From Acidobacteriota bacterium (GTDB lineage Bacteria; Acidobacteriota; Vicinamibacteria; Vicinamibacterales; CAVVIG01), in NCBI GenBank assembly GCA_025463215.1, contig JAOBWF010000176.1, positions 1 to 57,060 on the forward strand: DNA of 57,060 nt. The letters run 5' to 3'. How positions within the stretch are numbered: position 1 is the first letter of the stretch; each line of letters begins with the position of its first letter. Shown here in pieces: positions 1-7,548 of this stretch. A program made the translations under genes and the position numbers. Under the pieces are notes generated by a model. It searched no databases. It was not told where the DNA came from and was given only the letters and a program-made list of their open reading frames with translations.

Positions 1-642
1 GCGCTCGAAGAGGCGCTGCGGCTGAAGGAGAAGCACGGCGGGGAAGTGGTGGTCTGCTCCGCGGGGCCGGCGCGAGTGGCGCAAGTGATCCGCGAGGCGC
101 TGGCGCGCGGCGCCGACCGCGCCATTCACGTGGAAGACGACGCCCTGGCGAGCGCGGATGCGTTCGTGACGTCGAGCGCGCTGGCGGCGGCGATGCAGGA
201 CGAGCAATTCGATCTGACGCTCACCGGGCTGCAGTCCGACGATCAGGGTTTCGCCCAGGTCGGCGTCATTCTCGCGGAAAAGCTCGGCCAGCCGCACGCC
301 ACGATCATCATGGAAGTCGTGGTTGAAGGCTCCGCCTTGCGCGTCAAGCGCGAGCTCGAAGGCGGCTGGTTCCAGTGGGTCGCGATGCCGCTGCCGGCGG
401 TGCTGACGATCCAGAGCGGCATCAACCAGCTGCGCTACGCGACGCTCAAGGGCATCATGGCGGCGAAGAAGAAAGAGATCAAAAAGGCGGCGGTGCCCGC
501 CGGGCTCGCCGGCAAACAGAAGATTGCCAGCCTCTACGTGCCTGAAAAGGGCAAGAAGACGCAGCTGATTGCCGGATCGCCGGCCGAAGCCGCCAAGGAG
601 CTCGTGCGCCGGCTGCGCGACGAAGCGCGGGTGATCGCATGA
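1..642 (+). CDS. etfB: Electron transfer flavoprotein beta subunit, 5' end missing
   Basis: The reading frame is open from the first base, so the N-terminus lies outside the window; 213 residues are visible. The start of the visible part (ALEEALRLKEKHGGEVVV) matches the early adenine-nucleotide-binding region of EtfB. The middle (TLTGLQSDDQGFAQVG, then FQWVAMPLPAVLTIQSGINQLRYATLKGIMAAKKKEI) carries the family's conserved core and its recognition-loop region. EtfB binds AMP and, with EtfA, forms the soluble heterodimer that accepts electrons from acyl-CoA dehydrogenases. Its stop overlaps the etfA start in an ATGA arrangement, so the two are translationally coupled. The downstream membrane Fe-S protein is the probable electron acceptor. 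Confidence 0.95.
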   Translation, partial: ALEEALRLKEKHGGEVVVCSAGPARVAQVIREALARGADRAIHVEDDALASADAFVTSSALAAAMQDEQFDLTLTGLQSDDQGFAQVGVILAEKLGQPHATIIMEVVVEGSALRVKRELEGGWFQWVAMPLPAVLTIQSGINQLRYATLKGIMAAKKKEIKKAAVPAGLAGKQKIASLYVPEKGKKTQLIAGSPAEAAKELVRRLRDEARVIA

Positions 643-1613
643 TCCTGGTCATCGCCGAACGCAGTAGTGGCGGCAAACTCAATCGCGCCACCTGGGAAAC
701 CATCGTCGGCGCCCAGCAGCTCGCCGCCGCGACCTCCGCGGAGATCGCGGTGCTGGTGCCGGGCACCAGCGTCGCCGCGGTTGCCGCCGAGCTCGCAGCC
801 GCGCAGATCAAAGAGGTCGTCACGGTCGAGCACGCCGCGCTCGAGCCCTATACTCCCGACGGGTTTACCGCCGCGTTGCAGGACGCGATCGGACAGCTTG
901 CGCCGTCGCACGTGCTGCTGCCGCACACGTATCAGACGCGCGACTTCGCGCCGAAGCTCGCCGCGCGGATGGACCGCGCGCTGCTGACCGACGTCACCGG
1001 GATCAAGACCTCGGGCAGCGAGACGGCGTTCACGCGGCCGATGTTCCAGGGCAAGCTGACCGCGGACGTCGTGCCGCAGGGGCCGGCGCCGCATTTCGTG
1101 ACCTTTCAGATCGGCGCCTATCGCGTCGATCAGGTCGCCCGGGGGGCGGCGGCCGCGCCGGTGCGCGCACTGACCGTGACCGTCGACGCGTCGGCGATCC
1201 GCGAGAAGCCGGAAGCGCCGTTTCAGCAGGCGAAGCAGGCCGTCGACCTGTCGCAGGCCGAGCGGATCGTCTCGGTCGGCCGCGGCATCAAGGAGCAGGC
1301 GAACATCGCGCTCGCGCAGCAGCTTGCCGACGCCCTGCACGCCGAGATCGCCGCGTCGCGTCCGATCTGCGACGCCGGGTGGCTGCCGATGGAACGGCAG
1401 GTCGGCAGTTCCGGCCAGACCGTCGCGCCCAAGCTGTATCTCGCCCTCGGCATCTCGGGCGCAATCCAGCACCTCGTCGGCATGAAGGGCTCCAGCACGG
1501 TCGTCGCGATCAACAAGGATCCCGACGCCCCGATCTTCGAGATCGCCGACTATGGCATCGTCGGCGATCTGTTCGAGATCGTCCCGGCGATTATCGAAGC
1601 CGTCAAAGGGTGA
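639..1613 (+). CDS. etfA: Electron transfer flavoprotein alpha subunit
   Basis: A 324-residue protein of the usual EtfA length. The N-terminal half is the ETF alpha/beta domain. The C-terminal third (about residues 205-320) is the FAD-binding domain, with the family signatures [40 protein letters not shown] and [20 protein letters not shown]. It carries the redox-active FAD of the EtfAB heterodimer. The ATG lies inside the etfB stop (ATGA). The third gene, 84 bp downstream, encodes a membrane Fe-S oxidoreductase, which fits electron flow from acyl-CoA oxidation through EtfAB to the quinone pool. Family assignment is firm; the partner assignment is inferred from gene order. Confidence 0.97.
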   Translation: MILVIAERSSGGKLNRATWETIVGAQQLAAATSAEIAVLVPGTSVAAVAAELAAAQIKEVVTVEHAALEPYTPDGFTAALQDAIGQLAPSHVLLPHTYQTRDFAPKLAARMDRALLTDVTGIKTSGSETAFTRPMFQGKLTADVVPQGPAPHFVTFQIGAYRVDQVARGAAAAPVRALTVTVDASAIREKPEAPFQQAKQAVDLSQAERIVSVGRGIKEQANIALAQQLADALHAEIAASRPICDAGWLPMERQVGSSGQTVAPKLYLALGISGAIQHLVGMKGSSTVVAINKDPDAPIFEIADYGIVGDLFEIVPAIIEAVKG

Positions 1614-1692
1614 CAAGGACACCGAGGATGACAAAGGACACACACGCGGCAGTCTCCTTTGTGTCCTTCGCCCGGTCCGTTGTGGCCCTGTC
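1611..1692. repeat. Inverted array with about 9-nt period between etfA and the Fe-S oxidoreductase
   Basis: Left-hand units AAGGACACC and AAAGGACAC face right-hand units TTTGTGTCC and TTCGCCCGG around a short centre, giving an imperfect hairpin. It resembles arrays at 10085, 42985, 38434, 44366 and 51843. It fills almost the whole spacer before the next gene. Confidence 0.6.
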
Positions 1693-1697
1693 GTAAT

Positions 1698-3524
1698 ATG
1701 ACGACGCTCGCCTTTTGGATCGTATTCCTGGCAGGCGTCGCAGCCTTCAGCTCGCAGGTCGCGCGCCGGGTCCAGATCATCGCCGCCGCGCCCAACACCT
1801 TCTCGCTCGACAACCTCGGCTTCCGCACCGGCCGCTTCATCGTCGACGTCCTGCTGCAGAAGCGGACGATCAAGGAGCGGCCGTTCACCGGCCTCATGCA
1901 CGCGTTCGTGTTCTGGGGCTTCGTCGCGTTCGGCGGCTACACCCTCACCGAATTCCTCTTCGGCCTCGGCATCGTCGACCTGACCCACGCCGGATGGTTT
2001 CACGTCTACAAGCTGGCGCTGACCCCGTTCGCGATTGCGGTGCTCGGCGGCATCGGCTACCTGTTCGTCCGCCGCGCCTTCGTGCGACCGGTGGCGCTCG
2101 GCGCCAAGGTCTCGGTCGAATCGCTGATCATCGCGGCGTTCATCGCGACGCTGATGATCACATTCCTGCTGACCTTCCGGCTCGCAGAGGGCAGCACGGC
2201 CGAGCGCGTGAACTGGTGGGTGCATGCGATCGTGATTCTCGCGTTCATGGCGCTGATTCCCGCGTCGAAGCACCTCCACCTGCTGCTCTCGCCGATTACC
2301 GTGTTTCTCAAATCGCCCGAGCTCGGCAACCTGCCGAACCTCGATTTCGAGAAGGAGCAGGTCGGCCTCGAAACGGTGAAGGATCTCGGCAGCAAGAGCC
2401 GGCTCGACGCGTTCACGTGCGTCGAGTGCGGCCGCTGCCAGGTGAACTGCCCGGCGTGGGGCGCCGGCAAAGAGCTCAATCCGAAGACGATCATTCTGCA
2501 GACGCAGGCGGCGCTGCTCGCCGGCGAAAGCGATCGCAAGCTCGGCGAAATCTATTCGGAAAAGGTGCTGTGGCAGTGCACCACCTGCGGCGCCTGCGAG
2601 AACCAGTGCCCGGTCGGCATCGAGCACCTGCCGATTCTGATTGGCTCCCGCCGCGGCCTGACCTCGAACGGTGACGCGCCGGAATATCTCGGCGCGATGT
2701 ACAACAACCTCGAGCGGCGCAGCAATATCTGGGGCCTCGGCTACGAACAGCGCACGAAGTTCGTGGCCTCGGCCGAGCTCGAGATCTTCGATCCGGCGAA
2801 GCACGACGTGATGGTGTGGCTGGGGTGCGCCGGTTCGTTCGATGCCGATTTTCAGAAGTCGCTGAAGTCGATGTTCGCGATCCTGCGCACGTGCGGCGTC
2901 AAGTTCGGCGTCCTCTCGAAGGAAAAGTGCACCGGCGATCCGGCCAAGCGCACCGGCAACGAGTACATGTACCAGGAGCTGGCCAACGCGAACATCGAGG
3001 ATCTGAAGGCCGCCGGCCCGAAGAAAATCCTGACGTCGTGCCCGCACTGCGTCAAGACGATTGGCGACGACTACAAGAAGTTCGGCTACGAGGTCGAGAT
3101 CGTCCACTCGTCGGTTTACATCGAGGAGCTGACGCGCGAGAAGCTCGCGGCCGATGTGTCGCGCGACAAGGTGACCTTCCACGACCCGTGCTACCTCGGA
3201 CGCTACGCCGGCAAGGTCGACGAGCCGCGCGCGCTGCTCGAGCGCTTTGGCGGCGACATCAGCGAGGTCGAACGCAATCGCGACAACCCGTACTGCTGCG
3301 GCGCCGGCGGCGGCCTGCTGTTCAGCGACAAGGAAGAGGAGCAGGGCACCCGCATCAGCGACGTCCGCTTCAAGCAGCTGCAGGCGACCGGGGCGAACAC
3401 CGTCATCACCGCCTGCCCGTTCTGCTCAATCATGCTCAAGGGCGCCGGCGCCAGCGCGCAGTCGGACACGCAGTTCGTCGATCTCATGACCTACGTGAAC
3501 GGCAAGCTGCAGCCGCGTGCCTGA
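1698..3524 (+). CDS. Membrane Fe-S / CCG-domain oxidoreductase (ETF:menaquinone oxidoreductase type)
   Basis: A 608-residue protein in three parts. Residues 1-200 hold about five membrane segments with histidines suited to heme b (H68, H98/H102, H176, H192/H194), as in nitrate reductase gamma-like cytochromes. Next comes a two-cluster ferredoxin domain (C241, C244, C247, C251 and C294, C297, C300, C304). Two CCG (DUF224) domains follow, with cysteine-rich motifs KEKCTGDP, SCPHCV, DPCYLGR, YCCGAGGG and ACPFCS. This architecture is that of the membrane EtfAB:menaquinone oxidoreductases, and adjacency to etfBA supports the role. It would pass electrons from reduced ETF to quinone. I chose the ATG at 1698; an earlier in-frame ATG adds 13 residues encoded by the repeat. 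The stop overlaps the next gene by 8 bp. Confidence 0.88.
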   Translation: MTTLAFWIVFLAGVAAFSSQVARRVQIIAAAPNTFSLDNLGFRTGRFIVDVLLQKRTIKERPFTGLMHAFVFWGFVAFGGYTLTEFLFGLGIVDLTHAGWFHVYKLALTPFAIAVLGGIGYLFVRRAFVRPVALGAKVSVESLIIAAFIATLMITFLLTFRLAEGSTAERVNWWVHAIVILAFMALIPASKHLHLLLSPITVFLKSPELGNLPNLDFEKEQVGLETVKDLGSKSRLDAFTCVECGRCQVNCPAWGAGKELNPKTIILQTQAALLAGESDRKLGEIYSEKVLWQCTTCGACENQCPVGIEHLPILIGSRRGLTSNGDAPEYLGAMYNNLERRSNIWGLGYEQRTKFVASAELEIFDPAKHDVMVWLGCAGSFDADFQKSLKSMFAILRTCGVKFGVLSKEKCTGDPAKRTGNEYMYQELANANIEDLKAAGPKKILTSCPHCVKTIGDDYKKFGYEVEIVHSSVYIEELTREKLAADVSRDKVTFHDPCYLGRYAGKVDEPRALLERFGGDISEVERNRDNPYCCGAGGGLLFSDKEEEQGTRISDVRFKQLQATGANTVITACPFCSIMLKGAGASAQSDTQFVDLMTYVNGKLQPRA

Positions 3525-4188
3525 AGCCGACTGGCGCGCATCGCGTTCGAAGCGCCTGCAGGCGAGCGTCATCTCCACCGCCGGATACCCGCTGATCGCC
3601 GCACTCGCCGCCACCTACCGCTGGCGTCAGGACGGGCTGCACCATCTCGACGCGGTGACCCGCAGCGGCCGGCCGCCGATCATGGCCTTCTGGCACGGCC
3701 GCATCCTGCCTGCCACCTATTTCTTCCGCCGCCGCGGCATCGTCGTGATCACCAGCGAGAATTTCGACGGCCAGTGGATCGCCGGGATCATCGAGCGATT
3801 CGGCTACGGCACGGCGCGCGGATCGACGTCGCGCGGCGCGGTGAAGGCGCTGGTGCGGCTGAAGCGCGACATGGCGGCGGGCAAAGCGGCCGCGTTCACG
3901 CTGGATGGCCCGCGCGGCCCTGCGAAGGTGGCGCAACCCGGCGCGATCTGGCTGGCGAAGGCGACGGGCAACCCGGTGGTGCCGTTTCACATCGAAGCCC
4001 GGCGTCACTGGACGCTGCGCAGCTGGGATCGGACGCAGATCCCGAAGCCGTTTTCAGACGTGGCGATCGCCGTCGGTGCACCGATCGAGGTGCCGCCTGA
4101 TGCCGGCGAAGGGGCGCTCGAGCACGCGCGTCTTGCACTCGAGGCGACCTTGAAATCGCTCGAGGCACGCGCGCTGGCGCTGCTATAG
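3517..4188 (+). CDS. Lysophospholipid acyltransferase family protein (DUF374)
   Basis: A 223-residue protein with a GTG start overlapping the previous stop. It has the acyltransferase block FWHGRIL (the H-x4-D-like site of the DUF374 branch), the TSENFDGQWIA segment, RGSTSRGAVKAL, and TLDGPRGPAKVAQPGAIWLAKATGNPVVP, all diagnostic of the DUF374/LPLAT group. These membrane-associated enzymes are thought to transfer an acyl chain to a lysophospholipid or lipid A-like acceptor. The substrate cannot be read from sequence. Translational overlap with the Fe-S oxidoreductase makes it the last gene of the etf operon, before a hairpin. Confidence 0.85.
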   Translation: MPEADWRASRSKRLQASVISTAGYPLIAALAATYRWRQDGLHHLDAVTRSGRPPIMAFWHGRILPATYFFRRRGIVVITSENFDGQWIAGIIERFGYGTARGSTSRGAVKALVRLKRDMAAGKAAAFTLDGPRGPAKVAQPGAIWLAKATGNPVVPFHIEARRHWTLRSWDRTQIPKPFSDVAIAVGAPIEVPPDAGEGALEHARLALEATLKSLEARALALL

Positions 4189-4195
4189 CCGTACC

Positions 4196-4220
4196 GCGGG
4201 ACGCCGCGAAGGCGCCCCGC
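4196..4220. terminator. Hairpin between convergent genes
   Basis: A 10-bp stem (GCGGGACGCC against GGCGCCCCGC, one A-C mismatch) with loop GCGAA lies between the convergent stops at 4188 and 4230. There is no clear T-run, so it is a possible bidirectional terminator rather than a proven one. Confidence 0.5.
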
Positions 4221-4229
4221 GTGCGTGCA

Positions 4230-4853
4230 CTAGCGGCGCACTTTGACGTAGCCGAACATGATGAACTGGCCGGTCACGGGATCGACGAAGTGCGGCAGCA
4301 CGCCGCACATGACCAGGAACTTTCCCGGATTCGAAAAGCGCACGGTCTCGACCCGGTCCTGCAGCGGCTGCGGCGGCGTGCTGCCCGGCAGCAGCGGCAG
4401 GACGCTCGGATCGAGCCCGCGGTAGAGGCGTCTGACCGGATCGTCGATCAGCGGCGGCGCCGGTTGGGTGGTCGGCGGCCGCGTCAGCGTGGTGTTGATG
4501 TCCTTCGGCTGCGTCCCATCGTCGTAAATCAGCACATGGTGAAAGCCGGCGATGTGAAAGTTGACCGATCCGCCGGCCTTGATTTCGACGACGTCCGGCG
4601 TCAAGTGATGGAAGTTGCGCGTCCGCGGCGAGTTGTTCGGGAATCGATCGAGCGGCGAATCGTCCAGGTCCCACTGGCCGAAGCTGACGTCGGCGCTCGC
4701 AAGCGGTCCCTCCATCTCGTCGTGCTTCCCGCCGTGATCGTGCTCCTGCCGCGCCGCCGTACCGTTTGGTGACGTCGCGGGTGCGAAGCCCGGCAACGTG
4801 ACCAGCGCCGCCGATCCGATGCCCGCCCGCTCGAAGAACTCTCGTCGTTTCAT
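4230..4853 (-). CDS. Tat-exported cupredoxin-like copper protein
   Basis: A 207-residue protein starting MKRREFFERAGIGSAALVTLPGFA. This is a twin-arginine type signal (KRREFF) with a hydrophobic stretch, so export in folded form is likely. The C-terminal half is a plastocyanin-like fold with the expected type 1 copper ligands: His in AGFHHVLIYDD, then Cys and His in KFLVMCGVLPHF, then Met in GQFIMFGY. A His/Asp-rich linker (QEHDHGGKHDEME) follows the signal. A periplasmic electron carrier or copper-binding role is inferred. The ATG at 4853 is chosen because it begins the signal; the frame stays open about 280 bp further upstream without recognisable homology. Confidence 0.8.
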   Translation of the reverse strand: MKRREFFERAGIGSAALVTLPGFAPATSPNGTAARQEHDHGGKHDEMEGPLASADVSFGQWDLDDSPLDRFPNNSPRTRNFHHLTPDVVEIKAGGSVNFHIAGFHHVLIYDDGTQPKDINTTLTRPPTTQPAPPLIDDPVRRLYRGLDPSVLPLLPGSTPPQPLQDRVETVRFSNPGKFLVMCGVLPHFVDPVTGQFIMFGYVKVRR

Positions 4854-5169
4854 GAAGTGCCTCCGGTTGACTGGAGTCGATGCAGACTGAATGTCGCAAC
4901 GCACTGCGGTCGAGGCAATACCTCTGCCGAGAAACGGACGCCTTCTTTGCACGTCGAGCGCACGCCACCGGACAGGCGCTTTCGAAAATCCGCGATCGGT
5001 TTCCGCGATCGAAAATCCTGCCCGGGATGCGTCGATCGCCCTACCACGCGATCGACCGTCGATCGCCGAAGCAGCCACCGGTGGGTCCGTTCGCGTCATC
5101 CGCTCCGCTGCGAGCGCGCGAATGCTAGGCAATCCGCGGATGAACCTGACCTACAATTCTCAGACTGCG
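4854..5169. other. 316-bp divergent spacer between cupredoxin and HDAC-like genes
   Basis: No gene seen. It holds a perfect 8-3-8 palindrome (GCGATCGA-CCG-TCGATCGC, 5048-5066), two copies of CCGCGATCG near 4990-5015, and a -10-like TACAAT before the right-hand gene. The palindrome could be an operator, but nothing identifies its ligand. Confidence 0.4.
5152..5157 (+). promoter_or_regulatory. -10-like TACAAT before the HDAC-like gene
   Basis: TACAAT lies 12 nt before the ATG at 5170. A start site about 7 nt downstream would leave a leader of only a few nucleotides, which supports choosing 5170 over upstream in-frame starts. Confidence 0.45.
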
Positions 5170-6204
5170 ATGGCCGTGATTCTCATCCACTCTGAGCGGT
5201 TCGTCGAACACCAGACCCCGCCCGGTCATCCCGAGCGGCCGGAGCGCGCCGAGGCGATGGATGCGGTCGCGCAGAAGTGGCGCGAGCGGGGGACCGAGAT
5301 CGTGGCGCCGCGCGCGGCGACGACGGAGCAGCTCGCGCGCGTTCACGACGAGGCCTACCTGCGGCGGATCGCGGCCACGGCCGGGAAGGCCTCGCAGCTC
5401 GATCCCGACACCTACACGTCACCCGAGTCGCACGACGTCGCGCTGCTCGCGGCCGGCGCGGCGATCGACGCGGTCGAGCGGGTCATGGGCGGATCGCACC
5501 GCGCCGCGGTGGCGATGGTACGGCCGCCGGGACATCACGCCGAGCGCGATCGCGCCATGGGGTTCTGCCTGTACAACAACGTCGCGGTCGCCGCCGCGCA
5601 CGCGCGCGCGCAGGGCGCCGCCCGGGTCGCGATCGTCGATTACGACGTCCACCACGGCAACGGTACCCAACACATCTTCGACGCGGATCCGCACGTTCTG
5701 TACGTATCGACGCACCAGTTCCCGTACTACCCCGGCACCGGCGCGGCGGACGAGATCGGGCGCGGCGCGGGGCGCGGCTTTACGGTCAACGTCCCGCTCG
5801 AGGTCGGGGCGTGCGACGAGGACTATCAGACGGTGTTTGCCCGGATCGTGCTGCCGGTGCTGCGCCAGTTCGGCCCCGACCTGATCGTCGTGTCGGCCGG
5901 CTTCGACGCGCACGAACGCGATCCGCTCGGCGGCATGCGGCTCTCGACCGGCGCGTTCGCGGCGATGACGCGCGAGCTGCGCCTCGTCGCCGACGAATGC
6001 TGCCGCGGCCGCATCGTCTCGGTCACCGAAGGCGGCTACAATCTGCAGGCGCTCGCGGCGTCGCTCGACGCGGTGATCGACGCGCATGCGGCGCCCGCGA
6101 ACGTTTCCCCTGTCGCATGGCCGTCGAGTGGCATCGGCTCGACGCGGGGCACCGCGGCGGTGACCGAGGTTCGGCCACTGCTGGCCGGCTTCTGGACGCT
6201 CTGA
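5170..6204 (+). CDS. Histone deacetylase / acetoin utilisation family deacetylase
   Basis: A 344-residue protein covering the whole arginase-deacetylase fold. Visible motifs are GHPERPERA at the N-terminus, the active-site histidine pair in [10 protein letters not shown], zinc-binding [11 protein letters not shown] (Asp and His) and [14 protein letters not shown] (second Asp), and the terminal EGGY catalytic tyrosine loop. All key residues are present, so it should be an active zinc-dependent deacetylase. Bacterial members act on acetylated polyamines, small molecules or lysines, and the substrate here is unknown. An in-frame extension back to 4891 lacks homology and was not used. It is monocistronic; the next gene has its own -10 element. 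Confidence 0.88.
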   Translation: MAVILIHSERFVEHQTPPGHPERPERAEAMDAVAQKWRERGTEIVAPRAATTEQLARVHDEAYLRRIAATAGKASQLDPDTYTSPESHDVALLAAGAAIDAVERVMGGSHRAAVAMVRPPGHHAERDRAMGFCLYNNVAVAAAHARAQGAARVAIVDYDVHHGNGTQHIFDADPHVLYVSTHQFPYYPGTGAADEIGRGAGRGFTVNVPLEVGACDEDYQTVFARIVLPVLRQFGPDLIVVSAGFDAHERDPLGGMRLSTGAFAAMTRELRLVADECCRGRIVSVTEGGYNLQALAASLDAVIDAHAAPANVSPVAWPSSGIGSTRGTAAVTEVRPLLAGFWTL

Positions 6205-6277
6205 CGAATCACGCAAACACGACCGAAACCCAGCCGTAAAGGATATTCCGGGTCCCAGCTCGGCGATATTCGAGTGA

Positions 6278-6283
6278 TAGAAT
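6278..6283 (+). promoter_or_regulatory. -10-like TAGAAT before the histidine kinase
   Basis: TAGAAT is followed 13 nt later by TTG (6297) and 31 nt later by ATG (6315). No Shine-Dalgarno sequence is evident before either start. Confidence 0.45.
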
Positions 6284-6314
6284 AGTCGCTCCCAAGTTGA
6301 TCGACAGCACCTCG

Positions 6315-7529
6315 ATGACCCCATTCACGGCGCAGGACTTTCCGGCGGCGATTGCCGCGCGGATCTCTGCCGAGCGGCTGACGCTGTCGGGTCGATGGCT
6401 GACGCGCCTGCGCGAGCTGCTCACCGTCACCGCCAACGAAGTGTTTCCGTCCGACGAGCTGCTCGACCATATCCCGTCGCTGGTCGAAGAGATCTCCGGC
6501 TATCTTGCCGCGCCGGAGGAAGAGGAGATCGCCGCCAACGCTGCGGTGATGGAGAAGGCGCGCGAGCTCGGGCAGCTGCGCCATCGCCAGCGCGCCACCG
6601 CGCACCAGCTGCTGCACGAGTACGAGATTCTCGGCGAGATCCTCGAAGGGTTCCTGGTCGAGGAGACGGCGCGCCTCGGGCTGCAGCCGTCGGTCGTCGA
6701 ATGCTTCGAGGTGCAGCGCCGCCTCACGCGCGCGGTCCGGGTGCTGATGCGCACCACCGTCGACACCTTCATCGGCGAATACACCGCCACGATCCAGGAG
6801 CAGAACGATCGCATCAAGGCGTTCAACCGGTCGGCCAGCCACGAGCTGCGCTCGCCGATCGGCACGCTGATGTTCGCCGGCGCGTTGCTCGAGAATGACG
6901 CGGTGCGCGGCGACGCCCAGCGCCTCGCCAAGGTCGCGGCGACGGTGAAGTCGAGCGCCGAGCGGCTGTCGTGGATCGTCGAGAACCTGCAGCGGATGGC
7001 GCGCATCACCGAGCCGGTGGATGGCCCGAGCGAGCAGCAGGTCGACATGCGGATGCTGTCGGACGAAGTGGCGCGGCAGCTCGCCGACATGGCCGCCTCT
7101 CGCGGCGTCGAGCTGCGCGTCGCGGACGATCTGCCGACGCTCCACGCCGATCCAGCGCGGCTCGAGCTGGTGCTGCTGAACCTCGTCTCCAACGCGATCA
7201 AGTACAGCGACCCGGCCAAGCCGGCGCCGTTCGTGGAGATCGGCCTGGCACCCGCTGGCGCCGGCGCCGCCGGTCCCTGCACGATCAGCGTCCGCGACAA
7301 CGGCCTCGGCATCAACGACGCCGATCAGGCAGCGGTTTTCGATCGTTTCTTTCGCGCCCACGCGCACCTCGATGGCGAGCTCGGGGTCAGCGGCACCGGC
7401 CTCGGCCTGGCGATCGTCGCCGACTGCGTCGAGGCGCTTGGCGGCACGATTCGCTGCGAGTCGCGCGCCGGCGAGGGCACCACGTTCTTCGTCACCGTGC
7501 CGCTGACGACCCCGCCCGCCTCGCGGTAG
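6315..7529 (+). CDS. Soluble sensor histidine kinase with RsbRD-like N-terminal domain
   Basis: A 404-residue protein without membrane segments. Residues about 10-160 form a helical RsbRD-N-like sensor domain. A HisKA dimerisation helix follows, with H176 in SASHELRSPIG, then a HATPase domain with N box LNLVSNAIKYSDP, G1 VRDNGLGIND and G2 SGTGLGLAI. It should autophosphorylate and pass phosphate to a response regulator, but none is encoded nearby, so it is an orphan. ATG 6315 was preferred; TTG 6297 would add six residues and lies nearer the -10. The stop codon TAG is also the first three bases of the leuS -10 hexamer. Confidence 0.85.
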   Translation: MTPFTAQDFPAAIAARISAERLTLSGRWLTRLRELLTVTANEVFPSDELLDHIPSLVEEISGYLAAPEEEEIAANAAVMEKARELGQLRHRQRATAHQLLHEYEILGEILEGFLVEETARLGLQPSVVECFEVQRRLTRAVRVLMRTTVDTFIGEYTATIQEQNDRIKAFNRSASHELRSPIGTLMFAGALLENDAVRGDAQRLAKVAATVKSSAERLSWIVENLQRMARITEPVDGPSEQQVDMRMLSDEVARQLADMAASRGVELRVADDLPTLHADPARLELVLLNLVSNAIKYSDPAKPAPFVEIGLAPAGAGAAGPCTISVRDNGLGINDADQAAVFDRFFRAHAHLDGELGVSGTGLGLAIVADCVEALGGTIRCESRAGEGTTFFVTVPLTTPPASR

Positions 7530-7548
7530 AATGAGGGGATTCCCCTCA
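7527..7548 (+). promoter_or_regulatory. leuS promoter with palindrome at the start codon
   Basis: TAGAAT (7527-7532) begins with the stop codon of the kinase gene. A perfect 7-3-7 palindrome (TGAGGGG-ATT-CCCCTCA, 7532-7548) follows and ends on the A of the leuS ATG. If transcription starts about 7 nt after the -10, the palindrome straddles the start site, as an operator would. Confidence 0.5.

Noticed and set aside
534-3182. An 882-codon antisense frame over etfA and the Fe-S oxidoreductase
   Set aside because: Low-complexity composition (RADD, RRRD) and full overlap with well-identified genes.
4196-4220. A classical rho-independent terminator
   Set aside because: The hairpin is good but no T-run follows on either strand, so it is reported only as a possible terminator.
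4891-5169. N-terminal extension of the HDAC-like protein
   Set aside because: No family homology in the added part, and the TACAAT promoter lies inside it.
7500-7548. A T-box or other tRNA-sensing leader before leuS (and likewise alaS and cysS)
   Set aside because: The distance from -10 to start codon is too short for a leader in each case.
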